Positions 1 to 4,263 of a DNA stretch of 5,093 bases are shown here, piece by piece; position 1 is the first letter of the stretch; every line of letters starts with the position of its first letter. The notes under the pieces were generated by a model, which was not told where the DNA came from, searched no databases, and saw only the letters and a program-made list of their open reading frames with translations. Made by a program: the position numbers and the translations under genes. Origin of the DNA: JASFJH01 sp050117725 (GTDB taxonomy: Bacteria; Pseudomonadota; Gammaproteobacteria; AKS1); contig JASFME010000168.1 in the NCBI GenBank assembly GCA_050117725.1, forward strand, positions 1 through 5,093, given 5' to 3'.

Positions 1-155
1 ACGCACTGGCCGCACGCGAGACCCGGCATGCCGCGGCACATACCGTCCTGCAACTGCAACAACTTGGCTGCCAGGTGATCGAGGCGAAGGCACGGCAACT
101 CGATGAACAGGTGCTGACCTGCTACGACCGGCTGCGTGAGCGACGCAAGGTATAA
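1..155 (+). CDS. C-terminal end of a DUF58-family-like protein (5' end outside window)
   Basis: An open frame enters from the left edge (first full codon at position 3) and stops at TAA 153-155, giving 50 C-terminal residues. The visible part is a charged, helical tail containing LQQLGCQVIEAKARQLDEQV followed by LTCYDRLRERRKV. It resembles the end of DUF58 proteins, where a small-residue/Val stretch ('G-V-V-D/E-A') is followed by 'L...LV..Y..LK.R'. DUF58 proteins are usually encoded beside MoxR AAA ATPases and other membrane or vWA-type proteins. The next genes, SpoIIM and RDD on the opposite strand, are frequent members of the same neighbourhood, which supports the call. Only the tail is visible, so no catalytic or domain core can be checked. 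Seen: the frame and stop. Inferred: the family. Confidence 0.6.
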   Translation, partial: ALAARETRHAAAHTVLQLQQLGCQVIEAKARQLDEQVLTCYDRLRERRKV

Positions 156-172
156 AGAAGTTGGCAGTTGCC
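156..172 (+). repeat. Isolated left copy of the GGCAGTT heptamer
   Basis: Immediately after the TAA stop there is one exact GGCAGTT unit (163-169), followed by G and preceded by a degenerate heptamer ending in AGTT (156-162). The last ten bases, GGCAGTTGCC (163-172), are also nearly self-complementary (GGCA-GT-TGCC). This copy is separated from the main array at 260 by the hairpin cassette, so the cassette lies between heptamers on both sides. Confidence 0.7.
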
Positions 173-194
173 TCGACCCGGTACGGGTGAGGTA
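169..194. repeat. Hairpin A of an intergenic three-hairpin cassette
   Basis: CCTC (171-174) pairs with GAGG (189-192) and ACCCG (176-180) pairs with CGGGT (184-188). The loop is three bases, GTA (181-183). G175 is an unpaired bulge on the 5' arm. The stem can extend by a G-T pair (170/193) and a T-A pair (169/194). It abuts hairpin B with no spacer. No T-run follows on either strand, so it is not a canonical intrinsic terminator. Confidence 0.65.
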
Positions 195-225
195 CTCATA
201 ATGAACGCTGAAAGCGTTCTATGAG
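195..225. repeat. Hairpin B of the intergenic cassette (13-bp stem, AT bulge)
   Basis: CTCATA (195-200) pairs with TATGAG (220-225), and GAACGCT (203-209) pairs with AGCGTTC (213-219). The loop is GAA (210-212). The dinucleotide AT (201-202) bulges from the 5' arm. All 13 base pairs are Watson-Crick. The CATA-AT-GAA / TTC-TATG arrangement recurs exactly in hairpin C, so the two look like diverged copies of one structural unit. Confidence 0.75.
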
Positions 226-228
226 ACA

Positions 229-257
229 GCATAATGAAGCCCGGAGGGATTCTATGC
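229..257. repeat. Hairpin C of the intergenic cassette (same AT bulge as B)
   Basis: GCATA (229-233) pairs with TATGC (253-257), GAA (236-238) with TTC (250-252) and CCC (240-242) with GGG (246-248). The loop is GGA (243-245). AT (234-235) bulges from the 5' arm at the same place as in hairpin B, and G239/A249 form an internal mismatch. It shares CATAATGAA and TTCTATG with hairpin B, while the inner stem and loop differ. The main heptamer array begins three bases after this hairpin. Confidence 0.7.
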
Positions 258-259
258 GT

Positions 260-363
260 GGCAGTTGGCAGTTGGCAGTTGGCAGTTGGCAGTTGGCAGT
301 TGGCAGTTGGCAGTTGGCAGTTGGCAGTTGGCAGTTGGCAGTTGGCAGTTGGCAGTTGGCAGT
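260..363 (+). repeat. Tandem heptamer array (GGCAGTT), 14 full copies plus 6 bases
   Basis: From 260 the unit GGCAGTT repeats without any mismatch to 357, followed by GGCAGT (358-363), for 104 bp in total. The period of 7 is not a multiple of 3, and no plausible protein uses it. The only frame through it, on the minus strand, is a low-complexity translation of the repeat. Perfect identity suggests recent expansion by slippage or active homogenisation. Heptameric short tandem repeats are best known from cyanobacteria; whether these are related is unknown. Confidence 0.97.
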
Positions 364-385
364 AAAAGTCTAAATTTTCTTTTCT
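364..385. other. AT-rich spacer with short inverted repeat, weak terminator candidate
   Basis: Between the perfect array and the decayed heptamers lies an AT-rich stretch in which AAAAG (364-368) is complementary to CTTTT (379-383). Outside these arms, GCAGT at the array end (359-363) can pair with ACTGC in the decayed heptamers (391-395 region), so a larger imperfect hairpin is possible. It sits between two convergent stop codons, where a bidirectional terminator would be expected. There is no strong GC stem followed by a T-run, so a terminator role is only a possibility. Confidence 0.3.
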
Positions 386-413
386 GATAACTGCAAACTG
401 ATTACTGCTAACT
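386..413 (-). repeat. Four decayed heptamers in inverted orientation relative to the main array
   Basis: On the + strand this reads GATAACT, GCAAACT, GATTACT, GCTAACT, against GCCAACT for the complement of the main array unit. Matches are 5, 6, 4 and 6 of 7. The strict 7-base phase and the constant G...ACT mark it as a degenerate heptamer tract of opposite orientation. Its last unit (407-413) overlaps the stop codon of the SpoIIM-family gene (TAG at 408-410) and the preceding serine codon. Confidence 0.65.
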
Positions 414-1394
414 TTGTTTCCGGCCAAACTTCCATAAATGGCCATACAGCACGGCCCACAACAACACGCCGTAACCCAGGCCAATGACGATGCGGGAGAT
501 ACGATCGTAACCGTGATCCGGGGAGACATAACCTTCGATCACACCCGCACCGATCAGAAATGGCACGATGACGAACAACAACCTGCCGGCCTGTGCCACG
601 GCCTTTTGCACGGCTTCACTGCGTGGCCGATCACCAGGACGCACCAGTGCCTCACCAAGCCGCACGCCGGCCGCCCCGGCCAGGATGATGACGCTGAGTT
701 CCACCACGCCGTGCGCAAAGACGAAGTCAAACAGGCGGCCGGCCAGGTCATAGCGGTAGGTATAGGCAAATATCGAGCCGAGCATGAAGCCGTTCAGCAC
801 CATCATGTACAGCGTGCCAATGCCATACAACGCACCGAATACAAACGCAAACAGCGATACCATGATGTTATTGGTCATAATCGAGAGCGACAACACCGAC
901 GATGGCATGACATTGAGCAGGTCATCGGTCCACAGCTTACCGTCATGCACCGTGTTTATCATGCCTTCCGAGGCAATGATCGTGATCGTTTCCGGGTAAG
1001 TATCGACCAGCAGCCAGCCGGCCAGGGCGCTGCCAAGGAAAATCACGAGCACGGCCAGGATCACGCCACGCATCTGTTGCATGACAGCGGGTACTTCCTG
1101 CGTGTAGATCTTTTTCAGGGTCTGGCCAAGGGCCTGTGGCCGGCGGTAGATCGCGTCATGCATGCGTACAAACAGCGCCTCGAGGTATTGCCGCACCTTG
1201 CTGTTCGGCAATACTGTGCGGGCCAGTGACAGGTCACGCGCCAGTTCCCGTGAACCCTGTACAAGCTGCATGACCTCTTCGATGGGTTCGTTATGCGAAT
1301 CGCCCTGCTTTTGCACGAGCTGCTGCAGGCGCTGCCAGTGCGCGGTGCGCCTGTTCAACCAGTTGGCAATGGCATTGTCGTTGGCCTGTTTCAT
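408..1394 (-). CDS. SpoIIM-family (stage II sporulation protein M-like) integral membrane protein
   Basis: 328 residues. A cytosolic, charged N-terminal helical region (about 1-108) precedes several hydrophobic segments: about 110-130, 172-196, 197-212, 226-247, 271-290 and 302-320. The segment FAHGVVELSVIILAGAAG (226-243) matches the conserved 'HG..EL..I.iAG.aG' signature of the SpoIIM/COG1300 family. In Bacillus, SpoIIM acts with SpoIID/SpoIIP in engulfment. In Gram-negative bacteria the homologue lies in MoxR/DUF58/RDD neighbourhoods and its role is undefined, so no sporulation is implied. The ATG at 1394 overlaps the TGA of the upstream RDD gene in an ATGA junction, which fixes the start and suggests translational coupling. 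The last sense codon and the TAG stop lie inside a heptamer-like repeat unit, so the original C-terminus may have been altered. Confidence 0.92.
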   Translation of the reverse strand: MKQANDNAIANWLNRRTAHWQRLQQLVQKQGDSHNEPIEEVMQLVQGSRELARDLSLARTVLPNSKVRQYLEALFVRMHDAIYRRPQALGQTLKKIYTQEVPAVMQQMRGVILAVLVIFLGSALAGWLLVDTYPETITIIASEGMINTVHDGKLWTDDLLNVMPSSVLSLSIMTNNIMVSLFAFVFGALYGIGTLYMMVLNGFMLGSIFAYTYRYDLAGRLFDFVFAHGVVELSVIILAGAAGVRLGEALVRPGDRPRSEAVQKAVAQAGRLLFVIVPFLIGAGVIEGYVSPDHGYDRISRIVIGLGYGVLLWAVLYGHLWKFGRKQS

Positions 1395-2131
1395 GCCGCA
1401 TCCGCCTCGACCACCTGCTCGAGGCGTTCACGCAGCTCGCGTTCACGATCATGCGGGCTGGCCTTCGGCGGTGGCAGGGTCTCACCAATACGTTCAAGCA
1501 ACTGCTCGGCCAGCTGGATACGCGACAGTTGTGTCAGGCTGTTCCAGCGCCGGCGCAATTCACGCACAAGTTCGAGTTGTTCCGGACTCAGGCGTGCATG
1601 GCTGCCCAGGTCGAGCATTTGTTCGATATCTTTGACGCTTGCTTTCTTTTCCTGGATCAGCAATGTGCCGGCAGCCATATCGCCGAGACGAATTTGTTTT
1701 GCGGTAAGCGCACAGGTCACCAGCCCAACCAGGTAAAACTGTGGCAGTGAATCAATGAGGCGAAACAGGTTACGTATGAGGATCGCGCCCGCAGACGGAA
1801 TACTGCCGTCGGTAGCGACTATACGCACGCCGGCCATACGTTTGCCCGGTGTACGTCCTTTCATAAGGACTTCCAGTATCGGGTGATAAAAGAAATAAAC
1901 GATCGCGGCTGGCCAGATAGCAAAATTGCGCCAGGCATCATTGATAAATACTGCGCCCTCGGCACCGGTTGCTGCCTGTGCCAGCAACATCATCAGCAGG
2001 AACCAGCCGGCGGCCAGGATAAAACGTACATGCCAGTCGATAATAAAGGCATAACTGCGACTGCCAATACCGGCAATCGGCAGGTCGATGAGCATGGCAT
2101 CGGCAGAATGTACGGTGAGTTGATCGTCCAT
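1391..2131 (-). CDS. RDD-family membrane protein with helical C-terminal extension
   Basis: 246 residues from ATG 2131. The upstream in-frame extension to 2278 would overlap the preceding gene and is not RDD-like. AAGG lies about 6 bases before this ATG, and the sequence then opens with a typical RDD start. The RDD domain (about 18-160) has its hallmarks: R25 and D32 in SRSYAFIIDW, GRTPGKR (92-98) and RLGD (148-151). Hydrophobic segments lie at about 36-52 and 69-86, with a weaker one at about 131-143. Residues 165-246 form a charged, probably helical cytosolic tail rich in Arg, Glu and Leu. The family is a small membrane protein of mostly undefined function; transport roles have been suggested for some members. 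The stop overlaps the SpoIIM start by 4 bp, and the gene starts 35 bp after the DUF3050 stop. Confidence 0.92.
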   Translation of the reverse strand: MDDQLTVHSADAMLIDLPIAGIGSRSYAFIIDWHVRFILAAGWFLLMMLLAQAATGAEGAVFINDAWRNFAIWPAAIVYFFYHPILEVLMKGRTPGKRMAGVRIVATDGSIPSAGAILIRNLFRLIDSLPQFYLVGLVTCALTAKQIRLGDMAAGTLLIQEKKASVKDIEQMLDLGSHARLSPEQLELVRELRRRWNSLTQLSRIQLAEQLLERIGETLPPPKASPHDRERELRERLEQVVEADAA

Positions 2132-2166
2132 AACCAACCTTATCTTAGCATGCCCGCTGCTAACGG

Positions 2167-2949
2167 CTAGCGATGTTTTATCGCATCGTTGACGCCATCC
2201 CAGAATTGGATGCGGGCCTGAAGAGCGGCAACTGCAGTTTGCTCGGCTTCCGTCATGCGCTGGCAATCCCCCTCGCACAGTTCCTCGAGCATCTTTAGCG
2301 ACAACGGGCCATGGAAGTCCTCGTCGAGATGGATGTGCCGGTTCAGATAATAGTGAAACGCCGGCGCCTGTTGTTCACTGATTGCCATGTGCGCCAGGAA
2401 ACGCCGGAACATGCCCGGGATGACATGCTCGCGACCCAGCGCCAGCGCCGCCGCCACGACATGGGGTTTGCCTGTGTCGATAAAGCCAAACGTGTTGCGC
2501 ATGAAGGCCTCTGACGGTGCCGGCGCGATCCCGGCATCGAGTGCCGCCCCAATACCCCTGTTCATGACGATATCGAGAAACCCGAGTGCCGGCTGCGGAT
2601 CGGTGCCGATCTCCCGCATGGTCTGACAGTACAGTTCGAAGTGGCTCGAGTATTGCGGACGACCGTCGGCCGTCGGCAGGGCCTCATCGGATTCCTCTTC
2701 GAGCACGAGCGAGTTTATGAAGTGCCGCACCGAGGCATTGCCCACCGGCACCCATGGCACGCGGGCAGGCGCAATTGTCGCCTGCAGCGCCTTGATCATC
2801 GACATAAAGTCCCACACCGAGTAGATGTGATGCTGCATAAATATCCGCAGGTCTTCGATGTCCTGCAAGGCATCGTACACAGGGTGCTTTTCAAGCTGCG
2901 CCTGCAGCGGTGCAATCACCGACATATCGAACTGTATCGTGTCACTCAT
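2167..2949 (-). CDS. DUF3050 family protein (heme-oxygenase-like fold candidate)
   Basis: 260 residues from ATG 2949, which has AGGA(A) about 9 bases upstream. A GTG 36 bases earlier (2985) is possible but adds a non-conserved 12-residue leader. Stop TAG 2167-2169. The protein is soluble and all-helical in appearance, with no signal peptide. Recognised DUF3050 landmarks are EDLRIFMQHHIYSVWDFMS (32-50), VPWVPVGN (64-71), LEEESDE (83-89), SHFELY (102-107), FGFIDTGKPH (154-163), LGREHVIPGMF (171-181) and YYLNRHIHLDEDFHGPL (200-216). The last block shows H205-x3-D209-x3-H213, a spacing that could hold metal. The length matches the family. Its biochemical role is not established. It lies 50 bp downstream of rppH on the same strand and 35 bp before the RDD gene, so it is probably co-transcribed with both. 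Confidence 0.9.
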   Translation of the reverse strand: MSDTIQFDMSVIAPLQAQLEKHPVYDALQDIEDLRIFMQHHIYSVWDFMSMIKALQATIAPARVPWVPVGNASVRHFINSLVLEEESDEALPTADGRPQYSSHFELYCQTMREIGTDPQPALGFLDIVMNRGIGAALDAGIAPAPSEAFMRNTFGFIDTGKPHVVAAALALGREHVIPGMFRRFLAHMAISEQQAPAFHYYLNRHIHLDEDFHGPLSLKMLEELCEGDCQRMTEAEQTAVAALQARIQFWDGVNDAIKHR

Positions 2950-2999
2950 CTCACAACATTCCTGGAAACGGCCCGGTATGGGCACAGATTAGAAAAATT

Positions 3000-3470
3000 T
3001 CAGAACAGCAGGGTCTCGAATTCCCGAAGGGCGCTGCGGTAGACATCACGTTTGAAGGCCACCACTTCACGCAGGGGCTGCCAGTACTCCACCCAGCGCC
3101 AGTGATCAAACTCGGGGGTATCACTGCGATCCAGCCGCACATCGGTTTCATCACCGGTCAGGCGTAACAGGAACCAACGTTGTTTCTGGCCAATGCACAG
3201 TGGCTTGCGATTGTGCCGCAGCAGGTGCTTCGGCAGGCGGTACGTCAACCATTCGCGACTGCGGGCAATAATTTCGACCTGCTCCGGTGCCAGCCCGACC
3301 TCTTCATGCAATTCACGGTACAGGGCGTCTTCCGTGGATTCATGCTTGCGAATCCCTCCCTGCGGGAACTGCCAGGCATCCTGACCGATGCGCCGGGCCC
3401 ACAACAGCTGGTTATCCTGATTGGACAGGATAATCCCGACATTGGGTCGAAAGCCTTTCGCGTCAATCAC
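3000..3470 (-). CDS. rppH: RNA pyrophosphohydrolase RppH (NudH), Nudix hydrolase
   Basis: Removes pyrophosphate from the 5' triphosphate end of transcripts, exposing them to RNase E-dependent decay in the cytoplasm. From the GTG at 3470 the protein has 156 residues and starts V/M-IDAKGFRPNVGI, which aligns with the canonical RppH N-terminus (MIDDDGYRPNVGI in E. coli). An ATG four codons earlier (3482) is the alternative start and gives 160 residues. GGTGAG (3475-3480) would serve as ribosome site for the GTG. The complete Nudix box GX5EX7REUXEEXGU occupies residues 38-60 (G38, E44, R52-E53, E56-E57, G59). Flanking family motifs are WARRIGQDAWQFPQGG, PLCIGQKQRWFLL and TPEFDHWRWVEYW. It lacks the longer C-terminal tail of the E. 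coli enzyme. It is the first gene of the minus-strand cluster and divergent from the HAD gene. Confidence 0.96.
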   Translation of the reverse strand: MIDAKGFRPNVGIILSNQDNQLLWARRIGQDAWQFPQGGIRKHESTEDALYRELHEEVGLAPEQVEIIARSREWLTYRLPKHLLRHNRKPLCIGQKQRWFLLRLTGDETDVRLDRSDTPEFDHWRWVEYWQPLREVVAFKRDVYRSALREFETLLF

Positions 3471-3474
3471 CAGA

Positions 3475-3480
3475 CTCACC
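3475..3480 (-). promoter_or_regulatory. Ribosome-binding site supporting the rppH GTG start
   Basis: On the minus strand GGTGAG is followed by four bases (TCTG) and then the GTG at 3470. The ATG at 3482 has no purine-rich site before it, only an AT-rich run ending TGTTGA. The site therefore favours the GTG start, in agreement with the family N-terminus. Spacing is a little short. Confidence 0.4.
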
Positions 3481-3482
3481 AT

Positions 3483-3500
3483 TCAACATATATAAAGTTT
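3483..3500 (-). promoter_or_regulatory. AT-rich probable -10 region for the rppH cluster
   Basis: The stretch just upstream of rppH is sharply more AT-rich than its surroundings and contains TATATA (3489-3494). Used as a -10 on the minus strand, it would place the transcription start near 3482, leaving a leader of about 12 bases before GTG 3470 but none before ATG 3482. No convincing -35 hexamer is seen at 16-18 bp, so the assignment is tentative. Confidence 0.3.
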
Positions 3501-3541
3501 ATTCTCACATAAAGCCGGCCATGGCGGCAAACCGGGCTTGC

Positions 3542-3570
3542 TTTACCTTTGTCGACTGCCCTTTTATGCT
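3542..3570 (+). promoter_or_regulatory. Candidate sigma70-type promoter for the HAD phosphatase gene
   Basis: TTTACC (3542-3547, 4 of 6 to TTGACA) and TATGCT (3565-3570, 4 of 6 to TATAAT) are separated by 17 bp. A start near 3577 would leave a leader of about 25 bases carrying AGGA (3589-3592) before the GTG at 3602. The placement is good but the matches are modest. Confidence 0.35.
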
Positions 3571-3601
3571 TTGCCCCTCATTTGATACAGGATTTCAAGA
3601 C

Positions 3602-4258
3602 GTGACACTGGCAATTTTTGATCTCGACAATACCCTGCTCAATGGTGACAGCGATTACCTGTGGGGAAAATTCCTCGTTGAACGGGGGGTCGTTGACGGC
3701 GACTGGTACGAGCGTGAGAACCAGCGCTTTTACGACGAATACAATGCCGGCCGGCTCGATATCTTCGAATTCCTGCGCTTTTCGCTGGCCCCGCTGGCCA
3801 AGTATGACCTGGCCAGGTTGCAGGCCTGGCATGCAGATTTCATGCGTGACAAGATCGTACCGATCATGCAGACCAGGGCCCATGCCCTGCTTGATAAGCA
3901 TCGCGCCCGTGGCGATACGCTGCTGATCATCACGGCGACCAACCGCTTTGTCACCGAGCCGATTGCCCGTGCCTACGGCATTGACAACCTGATCGCCACC
4001 GAGCCGGAATTCATTGACGGCCGCTACACCGGTGAGGTCAGCGGTACGCCCTGTTTCCGCGAAGGCAAGGTCAAGCGCCTGTCGGCATGGCTGACAGAAA
4101 CCGGCCTGAACCTCGAGGACAGCAGCTTTTACTCCGATTCACACAACGACCTGCCGCTGCTGGAGATGGTCACTACCCCCGTCGCCGTCGACCCGGACCC
4201 CACTCTCACCGATCATGCCACGGCCCGTGGCTGGTCCATCATCAGCCTGCGGGACTGA
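3602..4258 (+). CDS. HAD-superfamily subfamily IB phosphatase (SerB-like; possible histidinol-phosphatase)
   Basis: 218 residues from GTG 3602, with AGGA nine bases upstream. An upstream in-frame ATG (3521) would add 27 residues without family similarity and would overlap the candidate promoter. HAD motif I is FDLDNTLL with nucleophile D7 and acid/base D9. The cap follows (about 14-90). Motif II is IITATN (T111), motif III is the GKVKRL lysine (K156), and motif IV is YSDSHNDLPLL (D179, D183). All catalytic positions are present, so an active Mg-dependent phosphomonoesterase is expected in the cytoplasm. Strong overall resemblance to Pseudomonas PA0335, which from memory lies beside the RppH gene there and has been assigned histidinol-phosphate phosphatase activity. 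That substrate is inference here; phosphoserine or another phosphate ester is possible. Five bases separate it from the permease gene. Confidence 0.93.
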   Translation: MTLAIFDLDNTLLNGDSDYLWGKFLVERGVVDGDWYERENQRFYDEYNAGRLDIFEFLRFSLAPLAKYDLARLQAWHADFMRDKIVPIMQTRAHALLDKHRARGDTLLIITATNRFVTEPIARAYGIDNLIATEPEFIDGRYTGEVSGTPCFREGKVKRLSAWLTETGLNLEDSSFYSDSHNDLPLLEMVTTPVAVDPDPTLTDHATARGWSIISLRD

Positions 4259-4263
4259 CCGCC

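Noticed and set aside
195..225. Rho-independent terminator at hairpin B
   Set aside because: The stem is strong, but neither strand has a T-run directly after it, so the canonical form is not met. A termination role for the block is possible but unsupported.
163..260. Integron attC site
   Set aside because: The hairpins have bulges, as attC sites do, but the terminal inverse core sites typical of attC are not seen and there is no integrase or cassette-like gene.
260..363. CRISPR array
   Set aside because: The repeats are 7 bp and directly adjoining with no spacers, and no cas genes are present.
122..529. Minus-strand open frame with a repeating NCQLPTA peptide
   Set aside because: The peptide is simply the translation of the 7-bp tandem array and the hairpins. 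It overlaps the ends of two better-supported genes and has no plausible protein character.
438..1229. Long + strand open frame opposite the SpoIIM-family gene
   Set aside because: The translation is His/Gln/Arg-rich with no family resemblance, while the minus strand encodes a clear membrane protein. It is an antisense shadow in GC-rich DNA.
2132..2278. Longer 295-residue RDD protein starting at 2278
   Set aside because: The extra 49 residues overlap the DUF3050 gene and have no RDD character, whereas ATG 2131 has a ribosome site and a typical family start.
2950..2999. Terminator between rppH and the DUF3050 gene
   Set aside because: Only a 4-bp GCCC/GGGC stem without a T-run is visible, and the short gap fits a continuous operon.
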